Of a stretch of 64,000 nt of DNA, positions 1 through 10,400 are shown in pieces; positions within the stretch are counted from its first letter, which is position 1; the number at the start of each line of letters is the position of its first letter. Where the stretch lies: positions 108,508,706 through 108,572,705 of the forward strand of contig CM060697.1 of NCBI GenBank assembly GCA_030686995.1, written 5' to 3'. The position numbers and the translations under genes are program-made. A model generated the notes under the pieces. That model did not search any database, was not told the DNA's origin, and saw only the letters and a program-made list of their open reading frames with translations. This stretch comes from Artemisia argyi. Its lineage: Eukaryota; Streptophyta; Magnoliopsida; Asterales; Asteraceae.

Positions 1-626
1 TTCCATGTTTTAATAAAGATAAGTTCTCCAATAATCATTCAATATGTCTATGTATTGTTTGATTCTATCTTATGCTTGTCTTTCTTTTAACATGTTAGGC
101 TAGGTTTTTATTGTGTTTGCTTAGATGTAGTGAAACTTAGATGTTGATTATTGGTTGATTATTTGATTATAATTGTTACAGATGATTGTATTCGATGTTA
201 GGCTTAAGAAAACTGGCAGACTTCCATTGGTAACTTGCTTGAACGTCTTAAGAAACATGATCGGAGGTGTACTATGATTTTTGGTTGTATTTAATGCATA
301 AGTGAATTCTAATGATCCCATGTTAGGAGCTTTTAGTTCGCTCGACATAGGAGTGAAGTAGGACCTTATAACCCGTCATCTATGCAATTGTAACAAGCTA
401 ATCAACCGTAAAAGATATCTAGGGTGTAATAAAATCTAAGCAAACACATCATTCCTCATCATTGTTTCCACCACATTAGTTTAATTTCATTTCTTTTATT
501 CTATTTTGATTGCATTTGTAGTAATTGGGTTTGTTGAATAGCAACTAATTCCGCCCACTCCTTCAAAACCTTAGATTTTACTTGCTTTCATAAAATATAA
601 AAAATACAAAAAGAATCATCCCTCAC
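1..626 (+). repeat. Older Athila-like LTR fragment interrupted by element C
   Basis: This stretch matches 1580-2266 inside the LTR of element C: the same AT-rich opening, the same segment around the phrase GGCTTAAGAAAACTGGCAGA, and the same end at CAACTAATTCCGCCCACTC and AATCATCCCTCAC. It lacks about 60 bp present at about 1935-1995. It stops where the LTR of element C starts (TGATGAGG at 627), about 177 bp short of a full LTR end. The simplest reading is that element C inserted into an older LTR of the same family. The other side of this LTR would lie beyond the gap at 5594. No protein-coding signal is seen. Confidence 0.75.
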
Positions 627-831
627 TGATGAGGCGAAAAATGAATCATTTTTAGGGGATCATTTAACCCGGATTCGAGATTATTTGATCAAATATTTCC
701 TTAAATCGTTCCTTTTGTCATTTTAGGTACTGTTGGAGAGAAATCTGGAAAAAGAAGCATTTTGGACGTTTTTTGAGCGTAAAAGTGAAGAAAACGGCAA
801 AGTCTCAATTTTCCTTGCTGGGAACAGTACC

Positions 832-1102
832 TGACGGCGTCAAGAGTTTCCAAGTGACGGCGTCAAGAGTTACAAAAGAGGTGGAAGTGGATGATACACG
901 TGACGGTCCAGAGTGTTTTGTGCATTGGACATGATGGCGTCTCTCAAGGCCGTTGTGGTCCAAGTATTAGTGAAGGCCCAGAAGAAATTTACACATGACG
1001 GTGTCAAAATTAGATCTAGGCAATACGATTTCATTATGGGCGGCGAGTTGACAGCGTCAGAAATTCCTTCTTGACGCCGTCACCCTGTAGAATCTATATA
1101 TA
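832..1102 (+). promoter_or_regulatory. LTR promoter of element C: TGACGNCGTCA sites plus TATA box
   Basis: Perfect TGACGNCGTCA palindromes lie at 832-842, 855-865 and 1072-1082. Decayed forms lie at 996-1006 (TGACGGTGTCA) and 1049-1059 (TGACAGCGTCA). Two pairs have starts 23 bp apart (832/855 and 1049/1072). A TATA-like TCTATATATAG follows at about 1093-1103, only about 10 bp after the last site. TGACG is the core half-site bound by plant TGA-type bZIP factors (known biology); that such a factor binds here is inference. The same arrangement is conserved in element B. Confidence 0.6.
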
Positions 1103-1103
1103 G

Positions 1104-1473
1104 GCTATGTTTGGCGACAGGTAGCAGTAAGCAGTAGCAATAAGCAGTAAGCTGTAGCGGTAAGCATTAGTTGCTTGCTTAAAAAACTTGTTTGGTAACG
1201 TAGCTGTAGTTGTAATTATAAAATGTAAAATTACGAAAAAGGGCATATATTTATGAATGAATGTTATTTTTTAAGGGTAAATTGGTAATATTAAAAGTAA
1301 AATGCTAGCGGTATATTGGAAAGCTTGTGTAGGAAGCATTAAGATTGCAAGCTGTTGAGGTGTTGCTAAACGCTAGCAGCAGTGTTGCCAAACAAGCATT
1401 AAGACTGGAACGCTTGTCGCTTGTCGCTTACCGCTCTTAAACGCTTCCAAAAAGGTGTTGCCAAACATGACCA
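1104..1473. mobile_element. MITE inserted just after the TATA box of the element C LTR
   Basis: The ends are imperfect inverted repeats: GCTATGTTTGGCGACA at the left against GGTCATGTTTGGCAACA read inward from the right. Subterminal repeats related to GCAGTAAGC / GCTTACCGC continue the symmetry. The flanks share TAG (1101-1103 and 1474-1476), and the LTRs of element B show the uninterrupted TATATATAGTTTTC. A 3 bp duplication suggests a PIF/Harbinger-type MITE, but hAT-type or other families are not excluded. No ORF is present. A fragment of the same family is at 50775-50820. Confidence 0.75.
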
Positions 1474-2335
1474 TAGTTTTCCAAATTTCATTCATTAGTG
1501 TGTAACTTTGGAGGGTGCAACTTTAAGGAAAACCCTAAGTCGAATTTTCCAGCCTTTTCAAGGGTTTCAACCCTTTGAATCTTTCATTTTTATTAAAGAT
1601 AAGTACTCTTTCAATTCATTTAATATGTCTATGTGTTGTTTGAATATATTTTATACTTATCTTCAATTTAACATGCTAGGCTAGATTTCCTTTGTGTTTG
1701 CTTAGATGTAGTGAAACCTAGATGTTACTTATGGGTTGATTTCTTGTTTATATTTGTTACGGATGATTGTATTCGATGTTAGGCTTAAGAAAACTGGCAG
1801 ACTTCCATTGGTAACATGCTTGAACGTCTTAAGAAACATGATCAGAGGTGTACTATGATTTTTGGTTGTATTTAATGCATAGGAGAATTCTAATGATCCT
1901 ATGTTAGGAGCTTCTAACGGCTCGACATAGGAGTGAAGTAGGATCCTATAGAGTTAGGGAATATTGTACACGGCCCTACGACTAGTATTAAGGAATACGA
2001 CCCGTCATCCATGCAATTATAACAAGTAATTAACCTGTAAAAGATATCCAGGGAGTAATGAAATCTAAGTAAACACAACTTTCCCCATCATTGTTTACAC
2101 CACATTAGTATATTAGTTTTATTTTCATTTATTTTATTTTATTTTGATTGCATCTTTTGTTATTTGGGTTAGTTGGCTAGCAACTAATTCCGCCCACTCT
2201 TCCTAAACCCGAGATTTTAATTGCTTTTATAAAATATAAAAATACAAAAAGAATCATCCCTCACCTCTAGACTTACTTTAGGAGACTTTCTGATCCTAGC
2301 GACACTATTCCTGAGTAGAACGATCAATCCCCCGG

Positions 2336-2364
2336 TACTTGTCACTATACTATACTACAACGAT
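2336..2364 (+). other. U5 segment complementary to the tRNA-Asp 5' half (element C)
   Basis: The + strand, which is the element sense, contains CACTATACTATACTACAACGAT preceded by TACTTGT. Its complement matches the first ~24 bases of plant tRNA-Asp(GTC) (from memory, TCGTTGTAGTATAG then TGGTAAGTA), apart from a TATAG repeat insertion and two mismatches. The primer binding site for the same tRNA starts 86 bp downstream. See the finding for the copies in B, A and the last LTR. Confidence 0.55.
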
Positions 2365-2449
2365 CAGGTACACTGCCTGGTGGGGGTTGTAAGCTTCTCG
2401 AGATCCCTCGAGAGGTAAAGCCTGGTGCGATTCCCACGTATCAAGTTTT

Positions 2450-2468
2450 TGGCGCCGCATCCCGGGGA
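2450..2468 (+). other. Primer binding site (tRNA-Asp type) of element C
   Basis: TGGCGCCGCATCCCGGGGA lies 7 bases after the LTR end. It resembles the complement of the 3' end of plant tRNA-Asp (TGGCGCCGTTGCCGGGGA), with mismatches in the middle. tRNA-Asp priming is usual for Athila/Tat-lineage elements. Confidence 0.75.
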
Positions 2469-2615
2469 ATAGTTATTGTCTAGGTTAGGATTTCTTTTTA
2501 TTAGGTTTACTTGCTAGATTCCTTCATAGTAAGATTTTATTTTTATTTTTTTAGGTTTTCTTCAGTCTATCACATTTCTTCGTTTCTTTGTTCGTAACCT
2601 TTACCATACGACATC

Positions 2616-4886
2616 ATGGAAGGTGGTAACATCTTTGAACCCATCAACCCACCCCAACAAAACCACCCACAAAACCCACCACTAGCAAACCAACCTCTTA
2701 GGCCCCAAACTTTAGGAGAGTATTCCCGTCCTAGCCACCAAGGCTATCAAAACACTATTGAGCTCACTCAAAGAGCCAATGTGTCCCCCTTGCGATCCGA
2801 CACCATCTGGTTGGTGCAAAGCGGATGTGCATTCCATGGACTTTGTTCCGAAGATCCTAATCAACATCTCAAGGATTTCCTTAAAATCGTAGATTCTATA
2901 GACCTTGATGTTACAACTAGAGAGCCGACCCGATTACGCCTATTCCAATTCTCTCTACGTGATCAAGCTAGTCAATGGCTTGAACATTTACCCTCGGGAT
3001 CCATCACCTCATGGGATGATCTCACCACTCGTTTCCTTGCTCAATTTTTCCCACCGGGGAGAACTGCCAACCTTAGAAATGATATCTTGATGTTCCAACA
3101 ACGTCAAGGTGAAACTCTATATGAAGCATGGACTCGTTTCAAGGACTTACTCCAAAAAGTCCCTCATCATGGCATAGCTCTTTGGCTACAAGTCCAAATC
3201 TTCTATGACCATATCGATCTCTCCACAAGGCGAACCATTGACAAATCGGCCGGTGGCAAGCTACGTGATCTAAGTGCGGAAGAATCATGGGAACTCATAG
3301 AAGATCTTGCTCTCTATGACAACGAAAGTTGGAATGATCCCCGTGATTTGAACAAAACGGTCAAGGCAATATCTTTGCCTTCGAACAATTCTAGCACTCC
3401 CGACCGAAGTATCATGGAACTTGAGGACCAAGTCAAGTTTCTCATGAAATCTTACGAACCTCCCAAGCCTTCAAGCCAAGTGACCAAAATCACTTATTCA
3501 TGCGAATTATGTAGTGGTCCCCATGACACTCATGATTGCGTGGAACTCCCTGGACAAGCTTTTGCGGACTACGCATCCTCGCGTACCTACGAAGCGGGAG
3601 ACAAGTGGTACACTTTCAAACCCGAGCCAAACCTTTACGGTGATTCCTACAACCCTTATTGGAAAAATCACCCAAACCTTAGGTGGAAACAAAACCAAAA
3701 CATGCCCCAAAACAATTCTTCCAATCCACCTAATCGTTACCGACCAAACGGTCCACCCACCAACCATACTTTCAACAACAATCCTTCTAATAACTATGGT
3801 AGTACCAATAATCTTGAAGGATTGATGTCCAAGTTTATGGCATCTCAAGAAGCTCGCATAGTTAAGTTTGAAACCGAATTTAATCAACAACAAATGGAGA
3901 TGACCAATAAGATTGACAACTTGTTGAAAGCCCTCAACAACCAAGTGCTAACTACAGGTAGGAAGGACACTAAGGACACTAATAGCGGAATCCAAATTAA
4001 GGACCCCTCATCATCCAAACACGTCCACTTTGTCAATGTTGTCACCATTAAGCCAATAGATAAGAATATAGAAGAAAGTGACAAGGATAACGTTGGGATA
4101 GAAACCGAGACTAGGGATGAGATTAAGGAAGTTGAGGATAATAAGGGAGACAAGTTAGAGGAAGTAGAAAACATAGAAGAGTACTTTGATAAGTTACCCA
4201 CCAAGGAAGAACGGGAATATCACAAGGATCTATTCGATGATCCCGAGACACCATACATCCTTGGTTCACCCCTTATTAAAGTAGGTGATCCCTCTAACAT
4301 CAACATACCATGCAACATTGGGCATATGCATGTGTGGAAAGCTTACATCGATCCTAGGTCTCCTATAAACATCATGACTAGGACCTATTATAATTGGGTA
4401 ATGAAGAATCAACTCGGATATAGGATGATGCCCAACACGAGTAAGATGAGCAACTTTGTAGGAAGAGTGAAAGGATTGCATGTCTTTGTAGGAAACTTCA
4501 CTTATGTCACCGACTTTGTGATAGTAGAGGATACTCGTCCGGTAATAGATGATTTCCTAAGTCAAGTAGTGTTCGGAAAACCATTTGTTGAGGCTTCTAA
4601 GATGAGTTATGACCCGACCCTAGGACTAGTTAGATTCAAGGGAGAGAATGATGAGATTTCTTACCAAATGCCCTATAAGATTGAACAATACCGCCTTATA
4701 TCAAACATAGAAAAGGAACACAAGCAAGCGGTTTACTATAGGAATGATGAGGATAGACGTAGAGGGGTAGATTATGTCATGAATAGAATAATTGGTTTCT
4801 ACAAGGAATGTTTGCAACTAGGTCCGGAATACAAAACTAAGATTGGAGATGACCTAGAGAATGAGACCAACGATGAGGTCACGTAA
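2616..4886 (+). CDS. gag: GAG with degenerate aspartic-protease-like C-terminus (element C)
   Basis: A single open frame of 756 residues begins at the first ATG after the primer binding site. Residues ~60-245 are a retrotransposon GAG domain (motifs FQFSLRDQASQWLE, TRFLAQFFPPGRT, LRNDILMFQQRQ). A zinc-knuckle-like CELCSGPHDTHDC at ~297-309 has one residue fewer than the classical CCHC spacing. Asn/Pro-rich and Glu/Asp-rich linkers follow. Residues ~555-700 resemble a retroviral aspartic protease (INIPCNIGHMHVWKAYI, then a flap-like region), but the expected D-x-G catalytic triplet reads D-P-R, so protease activity is doubtful. The frame is intact despite the age of the element. In element B the first ~240 residues are very similar but the C-terminal half is unrelated. 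GAG packages element RNA in the cytoplasm. A recent loss of the downstream pol cannot be judged because of the gap. Confidence 0.85.
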   Translation: MEGGNIFEPINPPQQNHPQNPPLANQPLRPQTLGEYSRPSHQGYQNTIELTQRANVSPLRSDTIWLVQSGCAFHGLCSEDPNQHLKDFLKIVDSIDLDVTTREPTRLRLFQFSLRDQASQWLEHLPSGSITSWDDLTTRFLAQFFPPGRTANLRNDILMFQQRQGETLYEAWTRFKDLLQKVPHHGIALWLQVQIFYDHIDLSTRRTIDKSAGGKLRDLSAEESWELIEDLALYDNESWNDPRDLNKTVKAISLPSNNSSTPDRSIMELEDQVKFLMKSYEPPKPSSQVTKITYSCELCSGPHDTHDCVELPGQAFADYASSRTYEAGDKWYTFKPEPNLYGDSYNPYWKNHPNLRWKQNQNMPQNNSSNPPNRYRPNGPPTNHTFNNNPSNNYGSTNNLEGLMSKFMASQEARIVKFETEFNQQQMEMTNKIDNLLKALNNQVLTTGRKDTKDTNSGIQIKDPSSSKHVHFVNVVTIKPIDKNIEESDKDNVGIETETRDEIKEVEDNKGDKLEEVENIEEYFDKLPTKEEREYHKDLFDDPETPYILGSPLIKVGDPSNINIPCNIGHMHVWKAYIDPRSPINIMTRTYYNWVMKNQLGYRMMPNTSKMSNFVGRVKGLHVFVGNFTYVTDFVIVEDTRPVIDDFLSQVVFGKPFVEASKMSYDPTLGLVRFKGENDEISYQMPYKIEQYRLISNIEKEHKQAVYYRNDEDRRRGVDYVMNRIIGFYKECLQLGPEYKTKIGDDLENETNDEVT

Positions 4887-5593
4887 TAGCCCATGACCTT
4901 GAGTCTAGCTACAAGACTTGTAAATAAAGAAAAACGCTTCTTGGGAGGCAACCCATGTTTTGTGTGATTTTTATTTGTTTGATTGTTATTTGCTTCCGTA
5001 TGCATGCTTTATTTTTATTGTTGGTAGATCATGTTTCATACTAAAATTGTGAAAATGCTTTATTTTGTTGTTTAACTTCGTCTTAACTTCATATAAAGGT
5101 ATTTTGCAAAAGCTAAGTGTAAGGGGAAACCCCAAATTTGTTTTTAAGAACAAAATTGATCATGATTCGCCATGATATTAAATGAACATGTATATTAGTA
5201 TTTGTTAGAGTCAAATGCTTGTATCGAATCATAATGATGCTTTGCAAGATTTTTTAGGAAGTAGGACATAAGTTTTTCTAGAAATTTTCTGGAAACTTAA
5301 CATAAAGATTTCTGCAGGTCACTTCTGACGGCGTCATGAATTGATTCCTGATGGCGTCATGTGTAAAATTCTGGAAATTTTGCGAGTTTTGTTTTTCTAA
5401 CTGAGTCTTAAAGTTTTTGTTAATTCTTTAGTTTTATAAACTCCAGAAAATCTGCAAACATTCATTCCACAAGCATTATATCTTAATTTGTTTTCTAGGA
5501 CTTGTTAGTATATATAGATTGCCGCCGATTTTATGTGAGGTTGCCTTGTTTTTTTTCTCAGGTTTAACAGGTTATGTATGACAAGGGGAGAAA
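4887..5593 (+). other. Non-coding tail of element C up to the gap
   Basis: No reading frame is supported here. A purine tract AGTGTAAGGGG lies at 5116-5126, the counterpart of 40816-40826 in element B. A perfect TGACGGCGTCA at 5326-5336 is paired with a decayed TGATGGCGTCA at 5349-5359, 23 bp apart, matching the pair at 40583/40606 in B. Confidence 0.7.
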
Positions 5594-6093
5594 NNNNNNN
5601 NNNNNNNNNNNNNNNNNNNNNNNNNNNNNNNNNNNNNNNNNNNNNNNNNNNNNNNNNNNNNNNNNNNNNNNNNNNNNNNNNNNNNNNNNNNNNNNNNNNN
5701 NNNNNNNNNNNNNNNNNNNNNNNNNNNNNNNNNNNNNNNNNNNNNNNNNNNNNNNNNNNNNNNNNNNNNNNNNNNNNNNNNNNNNNNNNNNNNNNNNNNN
5801 NNNNNNNNNNNNNNNNNNNNNNNNNNNNNNNNNNNNNNNNNNNNNNNNNNNNNNNNNNNNNNNNNNNNNNNNNNNNNNNNNNNNNNNNNNNNNNNNNNNN
5901 NNNNNNNNNNNNNNNNNNNNNNNNNNNNNNNNNNNNNNNNNNNNNNNNNNNNNNNNNNNNNNNNNNNNNNNNNNNNNNNNNNNNNNNNNNNNNNNNNNNN
6001 NNNNNNNNNNNNNNNNNNNNNNNNNNNNNNNNNNNNNNNNNNNNNNNNNNNNNNNNNNNNNNNNNNNNNNNNNNNNNNNNNNNNNNNNNNNNN
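5594..6093. other. Assembly gap (500 N)
   Basis: Exactly 500 N, so the size is probably nominal. The 3' part of element C and about 111 bp of the outer end of the element A 3' LTR (counterpart of 46751-46861) must be missing here. Any reading frame crossing it is meaningless. Confidence 0.99.
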
Positions 6094-6438
6094 GAGATTG
6101 AAATGGTGTTATTTGAAATCGTTTATGAGTGAGTGGCACTGAGGATAGTAGCCCAGATGATGTGGAATTGATATTGCTACTGTTATTTTGGTATTTGTAC
6201 ACAGATATAATATTCACAAAAATCAGATATACAAGAATATGCACAAATTCATAATTAAGATTTACGCAATCAGACTGAAAAAGTGGGATTTGATGATTAA
6301 CAAACTACAGGGGGTGCTTTTGAAACTTTTTAAAACTTAAAAATTAAAAAAGAAATTTGAAAATGAAAATGAAATTATAAAAGTGAATATTTTAATATTT
6401 AAATATTATTTAATTAAGTAACTTAATTAAAAATCTAA
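6094..6438 (-). repeat. Element A 3' LTR, outer segment (left of the Helitron)
   Basis: It matches 46862-47207 of the 5' LTR almost base for base (GAGATTGAAATG... to ...AAAATCTAA). It is separated from the rest of the same LTR (16933-20505) by the Helitron. Its outer ~111 bp are lost in the gap. Confidence 0.93.
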
Positions 6439-6491
6439 TTATTATATATTCTAAAAGTGGGAACTCACTCCCTTAAAAAACGGGGCTGTTC

Positions 6492-6492
<1 letters not shown>

Positions 6493-6533
<41 letters not shown>
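6493..6533. repeat. Poly(A) tract near the Helitron 5' end
   Basis: About 40 consecutive A. Similar ~35-45 base homopolymers occur at 14898-14938 (T), 39177-39207 (T) and 53527-53567 (A). Their exact length in the assembly is unreliable. Confidence 0.9.
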
Positions 6534-6534
<1 letters not shown>

Positions 6535-6759
6535 AATGATGTGTTATGACTCTTCTATTGGTTGTTATTTGTAAAGTGGGTCAATTGGCAGATTCACATT
6601 GGCTGTGCATATAATTACTTTTCTTAATACATAAGTACTGTTTCCATTCCGTCCCGTTATAGCACTATTTCGTCAACTGTAGACGCCGTTATACAACTGT
6701 TTTTAACACTGTTTCTCCGTTACATTAATTTTGATTACATTCATTAACAATATAACTAT

Positions 6760-6865
6760 AGTAATTGTATAACTGTTGCATTAAATGTGGGTTTACAGGT
6801 GTTCACTATTACAGTAATTGTACAGCTCTTGCATTAAATGTGGGTTTACAGGTGTTCACTATCCA
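6760..6865 (+). repeat. 53 bp tandem duplication in the Helitron 5' region
   Basis: Two adjacent copies, 6760-6812 and 6813-6865, both with AGTAATTGTA and GCATTAAATGTGGGTTTACA, differ at only a few bases. They lie in the leader of the Helitron, upstream of the Rep/helicase gene. The rest of 6534-7436 shows no supported gene. Confidence 0.8.
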
Positions 6866-7436
6866 GTTAACACATTGACTTTAGCCATACATTTATCATA
6901 CCACGCTTGCACCAGAAACTTCTCAACCTTATCACTGCCATCTTTGAATCTGGTCTTAAACTGAAACAAAGAAACATAATCAGCAAGAAAAAAGAAAAAA
7001 GAAAAAGGATAGAAATTAGCAACCACTACATTTGCAGGTATAAGGATGTTCCCATGTTTGTTTATGAAAAAAAATTCTTATGGGTGCTACTTCTCTATGC
7101 TTATTCATCATTATTTTTGGATGTTAAAACTGACATTTGACTAATATTTGTTACAGAAGACGCATTGCTATCAGAAAAAAAAAGGTTGTATTAAGTGTTA
7201 TTTAAAAGGTATGTAATGTAAGTGATACACTCACATATGTGTATTGCAATACATAAACTTTTTCTCTATTCAATATCAGTTTTTCTATATTTACTAATGC
7301 CATCTTCTGTGTTAATTAAACTGTTGCAATGGAATTTGTCATGCTTAGTTACTATTTGCATAATTTCTTTTTTGCGTCTTCTATTGTTATACCTTTCTGT
7401 TGTCATCAATATTATTTGTATATATATATATATATT

Positions 7437-10400
7437 ATGCCTCTAAAATCTAGAATAAATAAAGTATCAGAACCTTTTAAAAATTACCTGAAAGGAGAAA
7501 ATAATAGTAACCCAGTTGATGTTGGCCCAACCAACTATGACATCAACAAACAAGAAAATACATTGGTTGGCCAAGACAGTCAACATCAGCAGACAAGTAC
7601 TTCCCGAAAAAATATCCCTTTTCTTGCGCCAGATGGAATTGTTCCATTGCATGAGTCAATATCCAATGTATACCTACCACAACAAGTAGAACATCCAAGA
7701 CAGCATTTATCAGGCCAAAAAAGGTTACAATCAATGGTTGAAACAACGCCGACATTCAGACAATCCGACAAAAAAAGAAACAACGGTAAGTTCACTTCTT
7801 CCACCTATTTATAGTAAGTCACACATGAAACATTTAAAATACCTGACATTTAATGCATATGTATTAACTGCAGTTACTTACTTCATTAACTATGCAAGTT
7901 GACTTATGCCATAACTAACTTGACTTCCTTTAATGCAGCATCTTTAAAAACTCACATGTTATGCAAAGAGTATAACTCCATCTACAATAAGTCAATCAAG
8001 TATGACATTGTGGACAATGCAAACACTAAAAACAAGAAAACGAGATTGGAACAGTCACACTCTGACAGAACAGAGTGTGTTGCACCGTATTTTGATATTA
8101 AAGGAAAAGACATTTGTATCGACAATCTCAACAATGAAAACACATATTTCAACTACAATTCTGCACCTACCCATGGTAACCTTTTTAATTTCCTATTACT
8201 ATTATCCTACAATTTTAGTTGTAAACCTATTTTAATTATCAATATTCGATTATTCTATTTCTCATATCATTAGCCATTATTTATAACTGAAGATTATATA
8301 ATAAGTCAACCGGTTGTTTCCTTATCAATACAGGTACCTCAAGTGGTGGTGTTGAGAATACAGATGCAATACATGTATTACACTTTCAGTCGAATAATAC
8401 ATGTTTCTCAGAATGGGCAAACAACTGTACAAGGACGCAGGCCTGCGATAACACAAAAACCATTTGTCATGCAACAAAAAACAATAAACAAAAAAACAAA
8501 AATCCAAAACAATGCAAAAGTGGTACCTCAAGTGGTGGTGTTGAGAATACAGATGCAATACCCGGATTACACTTTCAATCGAATGATGCATGTTTTTCAG
8601 AATGCACGAACAACTGTACAAGGACGCAGCCCTACGATAACACAACAACTATTAGAGGTACCATATTTGATACATACTATGTTTTACTAATACATTCATG
8701 AAGCAAGAATTATTGTAACCAAAAAATTATGTTTTGAATCAATGCAGGCACACGTAAAAGAAAATCAAACATGCCATTCTCGGTTAATGGCCAGCCAATG
8801 TTAAAGGACAACGAAGATTCTGGTGAAAAAGCTTATACAGAAGGTAACGCCATTTTAATGTTTGTCATTTACACTGTCATTTTATAATGTTATTTACTAA
8901 ACTAATCCCTTTTGCGACTTACACGATGCAGATGTGTCCAGTTTATATATAGATTTGGGTGATCCAGACCAAAAGTGTCAATATTGTGATGCATCATTTT
9001 GGTATGGGGAAAGGATGAAAAGAAATAATGCAAGAAGTAAACCTGTATTCAATCGTTGTTGTGGAGGAGGACAGATATATTTTGAAAAAGAACGGGAACC
9101 TCCATAATACCTGAAAGAGTTGTTCAGAGACAAGCATTTCCTGGAAAATGTGCGGGCGTATAATCAAATGTTCAGTATGACCTCTTTTGGAACAAAAATT
9201 GACGAATCAGTCAACAATGGTACAGGCCCGTATGTGTTCAAGATCTCAGGTGACATTTATCACTGGATAGGTAGTTTATGTCCAAGTGATGATAATGATG
9301 ATCCAAGATTTCTACAACTCTATATCTATGATACGGTGAATGAAATCAAGAACCGAATGGAGCCTTTTACTCATGATGGTCATACTACTTTGAAGCCAGA
9401 AATTGTAGAGCGTCTAATGCACATTCTTGATGAGCATAATTAACTGGTCCAGGTCTTCAGAACGGCCCGTGATAAGCTCAACCAAGGCAACATACCTGAA
9501 TTTAAGATCCAGTTATACAATGTCGTTGGTACTCGCCAATATAACCTCCCTACTTCTGGAACACTAGGAGCAATAGTTTTTGAAGAAGGTTCAAATACCC
9601 GCACAGACTATGACGTGATCATAGAATACAGAAACAGGAAGCCTAAAAGAGTCAGCAAGCTTCATAGCTCATACATGTCTCTTCAGTTTCCTATTTTATT
9701 TGTTTACGGGCAACCAGGCTACAACATCGAAATGGAAATAAATGGTGTGAATGCTCACAGGAAAAGGAAAAAATATCAATGAAAGAATATTACACATACC
9801 AACTACATGAACGATTTGGTGAGTATGGGCATATATTCAGAGCTGGAAGGTTATTTCAACAATATGCTGTAACGGTGTATTGCACACTTGAACAAGATAG
9901 ACTTGATTTCATACGAGCCAAGCAAAATAACATCAGGAGCGAATGTTTAGCAGGAATATGTGATGCAATGTCAAGAGGCGATCATGTTGGAGCTGACATT
10001 GGGAAAAAAGTAATTCTTCCAGCAAGTTTTACCGGTGGACCAAGATACATGTACAGCCATTATCTTGACGCGCTTGCCATATGCCGTGTTCTTGGAAATC
10101 CACAATTTTTTATCACATTTACATGCAACGTAAATTGGCCAGAAATAAAAAGACGTCTAAAAAAGTATCTTGGCCTAACTGCAGCGGACAGAGCTGATGT
10201 GGTATGTCGCGTGTTTGAACAGAAGCTTGAAGATTTCTTGACGATCCTAAAAGAAACCAACATATTTGGTAGATGTACTGGACGTAAGTTATAATCTGAC
10301 ACAAAGTTTGTTTTTTAAAAAATATATCTGTACTTAGGTATACATATACACCTTTACACTAAAAAAAAACTTATAATTTTTGTTTTTATTGCAGTTCTAT

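Larger units (their letters stand above)
627..2443 (+). repeat. 5' LTR of element C
   Basis: It starts TGATGAGGCG and ends CCCACGTATCA, the TG...CA ends of an LTR, and is followed at once by the primer binding site. It is homologous to the two 1405 bp LTRs of element B in opposite orientation. The extra length (1817 bp) is largely due to a 370 bp MITE at 1104-1473. The TATA motif at about 1093-1102 marks the probable promoter and the palindromic sites upstream of it are listed separately. Confidence 0.85.
627..5593 (+). mobile_element. Element C: Athila-like LTR retrotransposon, 3' part lost in gap
   Basis: The order is 5' LTR (627-2443), tRNA-Asp primer binding site (2450-2468), GAG-protease reading frame (2616-4886) and a non-coding tail that runs into the N gap. 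The LTR and tail are homologous to element B, which reads on the minus strand (37162-46174): 4960-5590 matches the reverse complement of about 40380-41030. Where B carries a second ORF at 41168-42448, nothing comparable is visible here before the gap. The 3' LTR and right target duplication cannot be seen. The element is older than B, because its LTR carries a MITE and its palindromic sites have decayed. Confidence 0.85.

Noticed and set aside
3507..3944. 145-codon minus-strand ORF inside element C gag
   Set aside because: Antisense shadow of the GAG frame with no recognisable domain.
5564..6244. Long reading frames across the N run
   Set aside because: They consist of unknown residues through the 500-base gap.
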